Shown: positions 50,752-61,664, counted from the first letter of the stretch. The stretch is DNA of 64,000 nt from Sinohyriopsis cumingii (GCA_028554795.2 CM068842.1:52837608-52901607); one strand, 5' to 3'. Notes: generated by a model not told the origin, from the sequence alone. Translations and numbers: made by a program.

Positions 50752-51720
50752 TCATTTCAATGGCTCAGAGAGTGATAAAGCCGACATTTTCAGAATTTTG
50801 GGATGAATTCCATCTAGACCCGCCGATTTGGTAATGTCTCTTTTATTGATAATTTCGATAGTATTGGTTATTGTTATTCGAGGGATATTGAAACTAACAT
50901 GATCCGGTACACTTTCATACACGAATACATTAAGATATTTTATGTTAGGCTCAGTAAAATTGAACCTTTCAAGTGTTGGGGTATATGAGTAAAAAAAGAT
51001 GTTAATTTGGTTTGTAATATACACTCGTCAATATAACTAGTGTCATTAACTATAATTTTACATGGAAGTAGAAGTGCAGGTTTCGTTGAAGTTAGTTCTC
51101 GCGAGTGATTCCAGATGGATCTGTTATATGAGTTTGAGGTGATGGCTTCTTTGAAAAAGGAATGCTTGTTTTTTGTTTGTTTGTTTGTTGCTTTATTGTT
51201 TTTTGTGAGTGGGTGGGTGTGGAAACAATGGTTCCAGATAGATTAGTCATAGTCCGGGTCTATATTAAAGAATGTTAATGAGCTAATATTTTGTGATAGT
51301 TAAGAGAGGAATTCATTTTCAGCAATTGTTTTGCATATAGGAGGGTAACTTGTTTTTCTTTGCGCTCTTTACTTAAGAGTTGCACATATGGGACAGTGAT
51401 CACTGATAGGGAAACTGTAAATTTATCTCGTAGAGATAGTCAGGATGGGTAGTGTAGATGTGGTCGATCAAGGTAGAAGACTGTTGCTCTTGGGGCATTG
51501 ATTACCTGTGTAAGGTCGTGTAGCTGTGTCATATATATCCATTTAGTATTGGTATCAGAGAGGAACTCAAAATTAAAGCCTCTCATGATAATTACTTCAC
51601 TTGTTGAAAGATAAAAACCTCTAGCTCGTATTCAGATTGGTCAGTACATGATGAGAGGAGGTTTATAGGTCAGCAAGCTGAGAAGATATGAATAGATTTA
51701 CTGTTGAGGGAACTTAATTT
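50752..51720 (-). mobile_element. Decayed LINE fragment (endonuclease to start of RT)
   Basis: The minus strand at 50752-50870 reads ITKSAGLDGIHPKILKMSAL, the typical KSxGxDGI segment at the start of non-LTR reverse transcriptases. Upstream on the same strand (51430-51570) are NTKWIYMTQLHDLTQVIN and TLIDHIYTTHPD in different frames, typical of the APE endonuclease end. No frame is intact. The clade is not resolved. Confidence 0.7.
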
Positions 51721-52898
51721 GATCCATATTGATTCTGCAGTTGATATTTTTTCATATAAGTGTTTCTCTTGAATGCTACGTTATTTGAAACGTACATAAC
51801 TATCCCTCCTCCAATTATTTGGCGTCGATCTCGCCTTTACAATGAAACGTTGTTATTTTAAATAGTACACATCAGGAAAATTAAAATATAGTAACGTTTC
51901 GCATAGTCCAATTACAGCAAGGTTGGATTCATTTTGTATCGTAAATCTTAGTTCATCGATTTTTGTATACAACGTGTCTTGCATTCAGGTTGTTACCTTT
52001 CTTTTTCAAATTAAAATATGTACGTTTTCCTCAGTCATTTTAGAATCGAGGACAGATTTATTATTTATTTTGGTGCTAGATGATGAGAAATTTGTTATGT
52101 ATACTTGTTGTTACTTTTTTAATTATTTCATTATGTGATATGGGTAATTAAACATTATATCTTGTGGCTGACACTTCCCAAAATGAGTGAAAAGTTTGAT
52201 AAACTAATTTTATTTCTCATAGTAAGGAATACATTATTAAGCTGAGCCAAGGCAACTGTATTTTTGTATAATTTTACTTGAACCACGTGATTTCCGTCAC
52301 GTGCCTTATGGTAACAAACGTTCTATTCCTTCTTGAACAATGAACTTTTGATCCTCACCGAGGGTTTTGTTTTGAGTCTTAGTTTGTTATGTAACTGATG
52401 CTTTTGGGTTTTTTCTTCTGAAAGTTTATTATTTGCGCTTTAACATCTGAGCAGAATCAAGTAATCATTCTTGTGTACAGTATTTGATTTTGAATTAACT
52501 AAATTATTTCTTGTCTGGAAATACAAAGTTGCTCGTATAACATTCTTGGAAATAGAGACTTGAATTTATACTGAAATTTCAAATAAGGATTTAATTCTTG
52601 TATTGTATTTATGTGATCCAACAAAAGAATGTTGGCACATTAACACTTTACAAGCGATCACATGCACATCAACACTTTCAGCTTTGGAACTAATTGGATT
52701 TCCACTAAAATTTATTCAGACATTATTATGACATTTTGTTTGTAATTCTAGGATTATTTTGGGATTTCATTCGCAATACTATACGTTCGTTGTTTCCAAT
52801 TTCACTCTGTGTTCTAGGGAAATACATTATTTGTTGAATATAAAAAGCTTGTTGTTTTTCTCTCTTTTCCGTTACTAATTTGAAAAGCATATACTCTT

Positions 52899-53113
52899 GA
52901 CATGTACAGTACGAATTAGCACTTTAGATAGTAAGACAATCGACATGTACAATACGATCTAGCACTTTGGATAGTAAGACAATCGACATGTACAATACGA
53001 CCTAGCACTTTGGATAGTAAGACAACCGACATGTACAATACGACCTAGCACTTTGAATAGTAAGACAATCGATATGTACAATACGACCTAGCACTTTGGA
53101 TAGCAAGACAATC
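52899..53113 (+). repeat. Tandem repeat, five units of 43 bp
   Basis: Units begin GACATGTACAATACGACCTA and end AGTAAGACAATC, differing at a few positions. Five copies fill 215 bp exactly. Minisatellite of the host. Confidence 0.92.
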
Positions 53114-53219
53114 AACAAATTTCACCAAGAACATGATAGCTATATTTGACTGAGGTACATGTATTATCATCACTGTAACCAGACTGATGTAGAAATATAA
53201 AAATAAAACTTCACAAGAA

Positions 53220-53585
53220 ACAGATCAATAAAACAACTCAAGAAAAGATGCACTAGAGAAATCCAGATGAACGAATTAACTCAAGCGAGTAAAACCCCTC
53301 AACAATTCTGGCATATTTTGAAACGAGAAACGCATTATTCTCAACAAGAAGTAGAATATATCTCCTCCAAAAATTGGTATGACTACTATAAATCTTTATT
53401 GAAAAGCCTGTGTGCAAATTAGATGACTCTGACAATATTGTTAGTGAAGAACTACCTCATTTACAGTTTGATGACTTTAATAATCAAATTAAAAAAGAAG
53501 AAATTATGAGACGTTTACTTAAAATAAAAAACAAAACCTCTGGACCTGATATGATACTTACTCGCTTTTATCATTGCACGAACAG
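53220..53585 (+). mobile_element. Decayed LINE fragment (linker to RT)
   Basis: Plus-strand frames give ASKTPQQFWHILKRET, then NWYDYYKSLLKS and IKKEEIMRRLLKIKNKTSGP, the region between endonuclease and RT of non-LTR elements. Frame changes near 53410. A SINE has inserted directly downstream. Confidence 0.68.
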
Positions 53586-53820
53586 GGGCTCCGAGTGGTC
53601 GAGTGGTCTAAAGCGCTCTCCGTTACGGATCACTGCCATCTGCCCTCTGTCTGCGTGCGTTTGAGTCTAAGATTCGGCCAATGTGGGTATGTAAGAAAAC
53701 TTGCCAGTAGCTTCTCGTGGGTCGGTGGTTCTTCTCGGGGTTTTCCAGGGTTCTTCCTCCACCATTAATACTGGCCGCTATCGTGTGCCGAAAAATGGCG
53801 TTAAACCCTACAACAACAAT
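53586..53820 (+). mobile_element. tRNA-derived SINE with Meta-type core
   Basis: Same family as 11275-11529, opposite orientation: box A near GTGGTCGAGTGGTCTAAAGC, box B-like GCGTTTGAGTC, core TTCTTCCTCCACCATTAATA with CTGGCCGCTATC, ending CAACAACAAT. No clear target duplication is visible. Confidence 0.88.
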
Positions 53821-55019
53821 CTTACCATTCCTTACATACCATTACACACTATTCAACTAAATCTTTGAATTTGGTTATTTTCCTAAACAGTTGGAGAAAA
53901 GTATTATCTGTCCTATATTATATATAAGTGCAGTGACAAGAACGATCCAAACAATTAACAGAGATATTTCTCTTATTCGTACACTACGCTTTTGTTAAGT
54001 ACAGCATGATATATTATGGTAGTCAATCAAACGTAAGGGTATGAAATGTTAAAATAGTAAACATTTTAATAGATATGAATAGAAATCTAAAAAGCTGTGT
54101 TCGAACACCCAAAGGTTTAACTACTTATTTTGAATGTACATTAGGTACAAGGTAAGGTTGTGTTTCAAGCTCTATCATGTTTCCTTTTTTAATAATGATT
54201 CGATTACACAATTGAAGTTCAAATGCAACAGAGGTGTATTTATCTCAGAAGATATTGATTATATTTTTGTAACTTCTTTAAACCATGGCGCACATCATAT
54301 TTACTTGAGTTGTATTTTGTACTATGGACTGGTGGACTAAATCAGTGAATACAGTATTGTTGTTATTATATATCAATATAAAATTTTTGAAAATTACAAG
54401 TACTATTAAAATACTGAAAATAAAAGAGTATAAATAGTTGATAATTTATCAGATATGAGAAACAATTTAGAGAGAACCTTAATACCATTCTATCAAAATT
54501 AAAGAGAAGTCGCCATTAGGTAACATGTTAAAGAAACTGTTTGAGGGAAAAGATGAAACAATTGGTGCCATGTTTGTTTTATAGCTAAACTCTAGCTTTA
54601 TCGGTAGCAAATTATTTGATTAGTTGAACAGGTGGCCCCTAATAGCTAGTTACAGAAGTCGACTCTCTTAACTAGTCCCGGACATGGATGCACTATAAAT
54701 AAATTCATTGAAGTCTTGAAAAAATGTTTGTATTTGGTTTAGTAAGCTTAGGAGAAGAAAAATAAAAAAAGAAATAAACCCCCAGAATCCACAAAAACCA
54801 CCACAACAACAAAAAATGCTACATTGACTAGTATAAGCGGCAGTGTAATAATCTGGCTTCTAAATTCAGCTGGACAAATTGTTGTTTTAACAGAACAGAC
54901 TGCTTACCTTGTACCTGCAATAATTTGATTCTAATTATGAGATATATAAAATATTCTAGTGTGTGTGACTTGGATTTTTAATGTAGCTTTTGACAATTTT
55001 TCAGTCATATAGATACGAT

Positions 55020-55279
55020 GTCTGCAGCGTGGCAGTTTATAGTTATGTCTAGCACTGGGGCATCATGCCGCAGACATGTAGCATGATGTCCCACCCAGTC
55101 ACATTATCTTGACATCAGGCCGACCAGTCATAACACTAACCTCTTAATGCTGAGCGCCAAGAGAGGCGGATGTTAGTACCTTTTTTGTAAGTCTTTGGTA
55201 TGACTCGGCCAGGGATCGGACCTACGACCTGCCGCATCCGATTCGGACGCTGTAACCATTTGGCTACCGGAGCGGTTGA
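55020..55279 (-). mobile_element. Second SINE family (tRNA-derived)
   Basis: On the minus strand, GGTAGCCAAATGGTTACAGC resembles a tRNA box A, and GGTCCGATCCC a box B about 45 bp later. An unrelated body of about 180 bp follows. Clearly distinct from the Meta-type SINE. The 3' limit is approximate. Confidence 0.65.
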
Positions 55280-55414
55280 AAATATTCTAGAGCTCTTTCG
55301 CTATGTATCATGTTAAATGAAATATGTTTGATGAAATTTAGGCTATTAGAGGGTCCAAAGATATGCTGGATTTTTGCATCAGCTGGTCGGTTCCACTTAG
55401 TTTAATGTACCATG

Positions 55415-55657
55415 AGCAGCAGGGGGGGGGGGCGAATCGGACATTTTGTCCAATCGTTATTTTGCTTAATTATTACTTCTGCACTCAGCGGATCCGGTGT
55501 AATCAGCGCTGGTAAAAAAAAAACGACGTCGGTCCATCCTACACGATGGTGACGTCATTTGGTTTAATTAACACCTTCTGCGCGTCGATCCCCAGCGTCG
55601 TCAGCGTCCCGTAAGCACATCGACGACCGCGTCGATGTCATCGCCCCCCCTGCTGCT
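55415..55657. repeat. 243-bp inverted-repeat unit next to E3
   Basis: The left end AGCAGCAGGGGGG...GCGA and right end TCGCCCCCCCTGCTGCT are inverted copies of about 17-20 bp. Near-identical TACCATG (55408-55414) and TACAATG (55658-55664) flank it. Inside is a perfect hairpin CATCGACG-ACCG-CGTCGATG (55618-55637). It could be a small non-autonomous transposon, or the left end of E3, since AG/CT termini fit Mavericks and the E3 ATPase stop is only 21 bp away. Confidence 0.55.
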
Positions 55658-55678
55658 TACAATGAAAATTATTTACAA

Positions 55679-56353
55679 CTAACCGAATATTTGGTCAAGT
55701 CCGATACGATATCGTGTCCGAGGATCATGTAAATTTATCGTTACGAATCCATGTGGGGTCGACTGAGCATGACTAAAAAAGTTTCGAAAAACATTGAAGT
55801 CCATGTCACCGCCGCACCATGTCTGCCAAATATTTCGTAGCGTGTGTGTATCAACGCCGTTGAATACAGCAAGAATATTACAGTTATCTCTGATTACTTT
55901 TGAAATCTGAGTATACCGTTGAGTGACATATATCACGTCAGTGTTTTTATGCCTGCCTCTGGAAAATATCCTAGCTGGGTTTTTTTGATTGTCTAACATA
56001 ACATCATCGTACACGACTAGATTGTTAACGTCGCCATCAATATCATCAATACCTGGTGCATCATTGATATCTGTAATAAACTCAATAACATTTTTTTTAG
56101 CGATCGCTGATGCATTCTCGTTGAAATCTTTCAACACCTCGTAGCATCGTTGATCATCTACGCTAGGAGCAACCAAATACAACTTATCCCACTTCATCCA
56201 TCTCATTATTAAATTGAGTAACAATTGCGTCTTGCCGGATCCAGATGGTCCGATGATAATCATCCGGATCGAGTTTGGTAACGCTGCAACATGCTTAACT
56301 GGTTCTCTTGTTTTAGTCGCCGAAAAATCAATTATATTCATATCTCTATACAT
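55679..56353 (-). CDS. A32-like packaging ATPase (E3)
   Basis: 224 residues; ATG at 56351-56353 (MYRDMNIIDF) or the second Met at 56341. Walker A MIIIGPSGSGKTQLLL, Walker B NNLVVYDDVML, arginine-containing IFSRGRHKNTDVIYVTQRY sensor region. This is the FtsK/HerA packaging ATPase class shared by Mavericks, virophages and NCLDV. It is distant from the E2 ATPase. Its start is only 5 bp from the divergent zinc-ribbon gene, leaving almost no separate promoter. Frame intact. Confidence 0.9.
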   Translation of the reverse strand: MYRDMNIIDFSATKTREPVKHVAALPNSIRMIIIGPSGSGKTQLLLNLIMRWMKWDKLYLVAPSVDDQRCYEVLKDFNENASAIAKKNVIEFITDINDAPGIDDIDGDVNNLVVYDDVMLDNQKNPARIFSRGRHKNTDVIYVTQRYTQISKVIRDNCNILAVFNGVDTHTLRNIWQTWCGGDMDFNVFRNFFSHAQSTPHGFVTINLHDPRTRYRIGLDQIFG

Positions 56354-56358
56354 AAATT

Positions 56359-56882
56359 ATGGATCTATATTGTGTGAAGTGTAGAGTACGTACTGGCACA
56401 AATGATATGACAACCGCTACAACAAGAAATAACAGATCGGCCCTTACTGGTAAGTGTGCACAATGCGGTACAAAGAAATTTAGATTTATTTCTATTAAAC
56501 CCGGGGATGTTTTAAAAAAAAGCGAGGAGGTGATATTGCAGCCAGGTTATCAAAACTCCCGGGAACACCGTGGGCAAAGTATCCAGGAGAAAAGCACCTC
56601 CCAGGATATAGCTACTGTGGCCCCGGAACACGATTAGATATCAGACTCGATGATCAAAATCAGCCCAAACCCGGTGAGTATCCAATAAACGCTATCGATA
56701 AGGCGTGTCATGCTCATGATGTTGCTTACAAAAGTAGCGATCTGCAACAGCGTCATATCGCGGACGTAAAATTAATTCACGCGTTAAATGCTATTCCTGA
56801 TAAATCCGTCAAAGAAAAATTGGCCTCATGGTTGGTAAAATCGGCTATGAAAGGTAAATTAATGATGGGCGCTGGTAATTAA
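56359..56882 (+). CDS. Zinc-ribbon/phospholipase A2 protein, joined by a -1 frame change
   Basis: The first frame gives MDLYCVKCRVRTGTNDMTTA and GKCAQCGTKKFRFI, a four-Cys ribbon like DUF5679. Without a shift it ends at 56637. The -1 frame from about 56517 to 56882 encodes a PLA2-like domain with the calcium loop YSYCGPGTRLDI and the catalytic DKACHAHDVAYK, as in parvovirus VP1 and many Mavericks, where I recall ribbon and PLA2 as one protein. The junction is GTT TTA AAA AAA AGC. T TTA AAA fits the X XXY YYZ slippery pattern in phase, so programmed -1 slippage is possible; a one-base indel is the alternative. PLA2 would act in membrane escape during entry. Confidence 0.8.
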
Positions 56883-56889
56883 TAACAAC

Positions 56890-57834
56890 ATGGAATCCAT
56901 CTATTATTCTCCGAGAGGATACTGGAAGGGGAAGGCCGCAATTGGTAAGCTTGCAAGCGCTGCAAAGGTAACAAAGGCCACTGCGGCTAATTGGTTATCC
57001 AAACAGGCTATATGGCAAATTTATCTACCACCGCCTAAACAAATCAACTTCTCGCGCTTTGATGTCAGCGTACCTAATGAAGTTCATCAGGCTGATATAC
57101 TATTTTTGCCGCTTGACAACGGTTACAAATACGTGCTAACCGTAGTTGATGTTGCGAGTCGATACAAACAAGCGGAGCCGTTAAAAACAAAGTCAGCAAC
57201 TGAAGTAGCCGCTGCGTTTGAAAGAATTTATCAAAGAGGTTCTCTGCGCTGGCCAAATCTATTACAAGTTGATCCCGGTAGTGAATTTCGCGGCGCTGTT
57301 TTATCAACGCTGAAACATCATAGCGTCGCGGTACGACGAGGTCATACTGCGCTACATCGTGATCAGGCAATTGTTGAACGATTCAATCGGACTCTCGCTG
57401 AACGGTTATTTGGATATCAATACGCGAAGGAATTCATCCAAGAAAAACGATCTCGTGAATGGGTCAAAAGGTTGCCAGGCGTAATTGCAGCGTTAAATAA
57501 CGAGATTACCCGAGCAATCAACATGAAGCCCAGCGACGCGATTAAATACGAGTATATACCCGGAAAATCAAAAATAAATAGCGTTTCCAAGCCGATTCTC
57601 GGCAATGTCACCGTGAGATATCTATATGAACCAGGAGAGCTTGAAGGCGGTAAAAAAAGGGCTACCGATCCTATTTGGAGTGTTACCACACATAACATAT
57701 CAACGATAACACGATCAACTAGTAGACCACCGATCTACAGACTGGATTCAACTGCTCCTCAGCGCGGATTTACTCGCGAGCAACTACAAGTGATACCTGA
57801 CGATACTCAATTACCCCCGCGTGGTCTTAACTAG
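56890..57834 (+). CDS. DDE integrase (rve type) of E3
   Basis: 314 residues. Triad: Asp69 (VHQADILFLP), Asp128 (LLQVDPGSEF), Glu163 (AIVERFNRTL). An N-terminal helical region precedes it; no chromodomain follows, the C-terminus being a short beta-rich segment. It starts 7 bp after the PLA2 stop. Its TAG overlaps the stop of the convergent large gene by 8 bp. It shares only the catalytic pattern with the E2 enzyme. Confidence 0.92.
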   Translation: MESIYYSPRGYWKGKAAIGKLASAAKVTKATAANWLSKQAIWQIYLPPPKQINFSRFDVSVPNEVHQADILFLPLDNGYKYVLTVVDVASRYKQAEPLKTKSATEVAAAFERIYQRGSLRWPNLLQVDPGSEFRGAVLSTLKHHSVAVRRGHTALHRDQAIVERFNRTLAERLFGYQYAKEFIQEKRSREWVKRLPGVIAALNNEITRAINMKPSDAIKYEYIPGKSKINSVSKPILGNVTVRYLYEPGELEGGKKRATDPIWSVTTHNISTITRSTSRPPIYRLDSTAPQRGFTREQLQVIPDDTQLPPRGLN

Positions 57835-60800
57835 CGCCGTTGCGTCTATTGCACTCAAGACAGGTCAACCTCACATTGTTTTTAACATGACCGAGACTGT
57901 TATCGATTCTGTCCACGGTAAATTGGCGAGCGTCTTTATCCAAATAACGCCAGCGCATTACACAATTACAACTTGCGCAGTGATTATTCTGTTGTTGTCG
58001 TAACGCAATTATTAATTCGGCATCAATATCAAAACGCCGCTGTTTTTTTTTATCCTGTTGGCGGTAACCCGAGAGTTTTCTATCAATGACGCTTGCATCG
58101 ATGACTCCGTCACTGGCTTTGTCACTGGCTTCGTCAATAACAATTCTTCGAAGCTGATTTATCCTTCGTACTCTGGACACTGCAAGATAGACTAGATTTG
58201 ACCATTCGATGCGATTATCAACCATCCAAACAATTGTGTCCGTGATGGTTAGTCCCTGCGAGGAATGTATTGTTGTTGCGTATCCTAGCGTCCACGGGGA
58301 TTTATCAGCACGTAGCGCGTCCTCGACGACGCTGATATCAACGAGCACAATATCATTCAGCACGAGAATTTGTTTTTCTGTCCGGTCTGGAATCTCAACT
58401 TCAGTGTTCTGCCGCCGTGTGTCCGCGGGTCTATAACACAACGGCACTGGACGCGTTGGAAACTTTTCCTTATGCAACGCAAACAACTTCCGCTGAAGTG
58501 TGTCTCTGACTATCTTTCTACTCGCTACAATCAAATCGTTTGGTTTCCATGTTTCCCAGAATTCATTTAACGGCGTTTCCGGAATCACCTCGCGGATTAT
58601 TTCACATTGAATTCTATCCGGCTGTAATCTGATTAATTTCTTAACCTCGCGCAGTTGTTCATCAAGTGCTCGGTAATCAGTATCGGTTTCTTCATAATAG
58701 TCCACAAAACCCCTTAACCAATCATGTGGACCCTCGCCGACAAATGGTGGTGGTTGGCCATGGTCGCCACACATGATCACCGCTGTATTCGCGCGCAGCA
58801 ACCACTCAAGAAACATTTGTAAAGTATCTAACGAAACAGTACATATCTCATCCCAGATGATAACCTCAGGAATAAATTTTTCACCCATTCGATCAGGAGT
58901 CCACTCACCGCCGCTGTATCGAAAAAAGCTGTGATAAGTAACGGCGTCAACATTTCGTTGTTTTATCTCTCGCGCTAGTCTATGGGTCGGTGTAAGCACG
59001 ATTATACTTGCCCGCGTTCGAAATAATTCAATTGCCCGAGTCGTCTTTCCTGACCCGCCACAGCCGCTTAAATAAACTGTTTTATGTCTACAAATTGGAT
59101 CAGAACACGATGGTGCATTAGACCATTCTGACAATTTATCACCGCGTAAGTAGTTGTTCTCAACGGTGACATCTGCTGACGGGGAATAATCGCGTCGTAT
59201 TTCATTTTTAATTCTCCATATACCCCAACTCTCGTCCGGACTAGTAAACTCGGCTACGTTTTCCTTGTACTTTACGTCAACATAAAACGAATCAACGGCT
59301 ACTCTAACCGCGGTATCGGGAAATCTATTTATCATCGAGAATAAATTGATAGCGGCATAACCCAGCATAGACGCCCTCAAATGTGGATACGCCGGGCTGT
59401 CTCCATCGCTGTAGGTAACAACTGTACCCAACCTCGTTCCATTGGACAAGAAAGCTGTTTTGCAGTTCACGTATCTATTTTTTGCCACTGCGTCCTTGAT
59501 TACGAAATCATATTCTGCGTCATCTATAATCAGCCGTGAGCAATATCGTTTGTAGTCGTGGTTTTTTCCACCTTGTGTGAACTTACCAATTATTCTTCTA
59601 CCGAGATCTTTTGCCTCGCGGTTTCGTTGGTTAAATATCCTCCTGGACCATTCGATGATATATTCCTCGTCGGCATCAATGTTTTTTCTGGACTCGTCAA
59701 TTATGCTATCTAGACGCTCCGGTTCTGGTAACCAGACTTCAGTCTGTGCCCGGTATGATATAATCGCGTCACTGACAATCAACGAAACTAGCATGCTACA
59801 ATCAATCATATACCGTAGCAGCGCTATTGGCAGCCACTTCTTTTCAGCCATGTGTCTACCGATCCAAATATAGCAACAGCGATGGAGTCCTGCCGCGAAT
59901 TCAAATGATACTATGCGAGCGAATCCGGTTAAATCAAAATCAGGCAGTGGTCCATTAATAGCAACACGAGTCATTTCATGACTGGGGTGTCCAAATCGTC
60001 TAAAGTACTCAGCGGCGGATCCATACCCGAGAAAACTCGCTGGATAACAGGCAACCATATCAACCGAGATCATAGCGTCGCGGCTGTATTCAGTGTTCCA
60101 TAGTCCACCGTGATAGTATTCCAAACAACTGGATTGTACATCCGGCAGAAATTCCTTGCGCGTTGGTCTCCACGCATTTTTCCTTGCTGCAACATGAGCT
60201 ACAACCGATGGAATCGTAAAACAATTTGTTAGCAGTTGTTCATCATGCTCTTCAAATTCCATGGCGGTTTTTTTCATCCTGTTGTGAAATGCTTCAGTGC
60301 GATATAATTCGCCGTTTGGTCTTACAAACTGATCAAAGGTATCCGCATCGTTTTCAGCGCTGCGAAGTAACCACACTGATACAGGGTCGTTTTTACACAA
60401 GTAGGCAATAGCATCAAATAGTTTCCTCTCCGCGAGAAAACCATCCCGGGAGAATTCTTCGGGTATATACTTTACTGTTCTATCCCGTGGAAATATTGTG
60501 ATCGCGGGCGTCCATGCGTGTTCGTTATGATCAATAATTTTGATTGGGGCTCCCTTCGATTTATACTTCGATTCGTATAATACTTCACCGGTTATCGTTG
60601 TAACGGTTATTGGAAATCTCAACGACGTTTCTAATCTCGCTATGTCGCTGATGGTCGCTCCACGCTCTTTTACGGTTAGTTCCCACTGGTTGATTTTGCT
60701 ACGTCGTAAATCAGTCAATTTGTTTCCTCGACATGCATTTGTAAAATGCTCTATTATTCGTTCTGCTACACAATTTATCCCCGTTGACTGTTTCATCGGT

Positions 60801-61288
60801 TTCAGTTTTCCGATATCAGGTTTCTTATTTAACGGGTATATTCCATAAACAACTGCTGTTTCAGGATACGCTCGTTCATAGTATGGTCTGTCAATTCCGG
60901 TTAACAACCCCGGCTTGGAGTCGCGGCTGACAGTGACTGTTTTCTTGTCGCTTAGAACTGGTTCAAATTTATCACGTATGATCCAATCGCCTGATTCCAC
61001 CCGGACAATGAATTTTACTCTGAAGAAATACCTTTTACGGTCAAGTTGTGATATTATCGTTGCTGCGCGGTTGTCGTTCATGGTAGCATCAACAACACCA
61101 TCAATTCGAAATGTTGACCAACTATGAGATGCACCATCACGCTTGAATTCATCGATACAATCGCGTATTTTATTTAACAGGGTTCTATCGTTTATTAACG
61201 CTTTTGGTGTGTCCTTGAGGACTCTATCGAGATTGAATTTAATATTTTTCCAGGGCTTAATTGCTGCTAATCTCTCAAACTCATCCAT
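57827..61288 (-). CDS. Polymerase-like palm, SF1 helicase and HNH in one protein
   Basis: 1153 residues. N-terminal 380 residues unassigned (GINCVAERIIEHFTNACRG). A family-B-like palm follows: CLEYYHGGLWN then motif A ISVDMVACYPASF (~408), motif B AKDLGRRIIGKFTQ (~559), motif C VRVAVDSFYVD (~663), keeping the two metal-binding Asp. The SF1 helicase has Walker A LSGCGGSGKTTRA (~739), Walker B EVIIWDEICT (~807), GDHGQPPP (~840), YATTIHSSQGLTI (~1010) and YLAVSRVR. The C-terminal HNH runs CASCNCVMRW, VDRIDNSLGHVKNNVRL, CLECN. It has no classical exonuclease motifs that I can place. This is probably the whole replication machine of E3, as no separate PolB is visible. The palm call is by motif only. 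Confidence 0.78.
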   Translation of the reverse strand: MDEFERLAAIKPWKNIKFNLDRVLKDTPKALINDRTLLNKIRDCIDEFKRDGASHSWSTFRIDGVVDATMNDNRAATIISQLDRKRYFFRVKFIVRVESGDWIIRDKFEPVLSDKKTVTVSRDSKPGLLTGIDRPYYERAYPETAVVYGIYPLNKKPDIGKLKPMKQSTGINCVAERIIEHFTNACRGNKLTDLRRSKINQWELTVKERGATISDIARLETSLRFPITVTTITGEVLYESKYKSKGAPIKIIDHNEHAWTPAITIFPRDRTVKYIPEEFSRDGFLAERKLFDAIAYLCKNDPVSVWLLRSAENDADTFDQFVRPNGELYRTEAFHNRMKKTAMEFEEHDEQLLTNCFTIPSVVAHVAARKNAWRPTRKEFLPDVQSSCLEYYHGGLWNTEYSRDAMISVDMVACYPASFLGYGSAAEYFRRFGHPSHEMTRVAINGPLPDFDLTGFARIVSFEFAAGLHRCCYIWIGRHMAEKKWLPIALLRYMIDCSMLVSLIVSDAIISYRAQTEVWLPEPERLDSIIDESRKNIDADEEYIIEWSRRIFNQRNREAKDLGRRIIGKFTQGGKNHDYKRYCSRLIIDDAEYDFVIKDAVAKNRYVNCKTAFLSNGTRLGTVVTYSDGDSPAYPHLRASMLGYAAINLFSMINRFPDTAVRVAVDSFYVDVKYKENVAEFTSPDESWGIWRIKNEIRRDYSPSADVTVENNYLRGDKLSEWSNAPSCSDPICRHKTVYLSGCGGSGKTTRAIELFRTRASIIVLTPTHRLAREIKQRNVDAVTYHSFFRYSGGEWTPDRMGEKFIPEVIIWDEICTVSLDTLQMFLEWLLRANTAVIMCGDHGQPPPFVGEGPHDWLRGFVDYYEETDTDYRALDEQLREVKKLIRLQPDRIQCEIIREVIPETPLNEFWETWKPNDLIVASRKIVRDTLQRKLFALHKEKFPTRPVPLCYRPADTRRQNTEVEIPDRTEKQILVLNDIVLVDISVVEDALRADKSPWTLGYATTIHSSQGLTITDTIVWMVDNRIEWSNLVYLAVSRVRRINQLRRIVIDEASDKASDGVIDASVIDRKLSGYRQQDKKKQRRFDIDAELIIALRQQQNNHCASCNCVMRWRYLDKDARQFTVDRIDNSLGHVKNNVRLTCLECNRRNGAS

Positions 61289-61327
61289 ATAATTAAAACA
61301 AGTATTTAAATAAAAGAATATAGTATA

Positions 61328-61651
61328 ATGAATAAATGCAAATGGTTGATGATTGGGTCGATAACCCCGTGCAATAAATCATGTAGAGGTGAATTCTGCG
61401 GGTATCATTTACAAAGCGTTCGTAATGGTTCTCTTGGCCCTCTCCCGTGCTTGGTTTGCCACGTTGGTGTAAGAGGAAAATCGCAGTTGTGTATTAATTG
61501 TGGCGGAAAGCGATACAGGGAACTAAAACGCTATTATGACAAACGAATTAAAAACGCCGTCATTGACCCCACCGCTGACTCCGTCATCAAAACTCCTCAA
61601 GACTACATTGAAAGGTTTATAATTAAGCCAAATAATGAATTAGACAAGTAG
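61328..61651 (+). CDS. Small Cys-rich zinc-binding protein
   Basis: 107 residues with two clusters: CKWLMIGSITPCNKSCRGEF followed by CGYH, and PCLVCHVGVRGKSQLCINCG. The spacing suggests one or two treble-clef or ribbon folds. Divergent from the large replication gene with 39 bp between. Function unknown. Confidence 0.6.
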   Translation: MNKCKWLMIGSITPCNKSCRGEFCGYHLQSVRNGSLGPLPCLVCHVGVRGKSQLCINCGGKRYRELKRYYDKRIKNAVIDPTADSVIKTPQDYIERFIIKPNNELDK

Positions 61652-61664
61652 TATTATTATACAA

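Noticed and set aside
51180..51200. CRISPR-like or regulatory direct repeats (TTTGTTTG) and other short A/T repeats
   Set aside because: Simple low-complexity sequence in a LINE relic. No array with regular spacers anywhere in the window.
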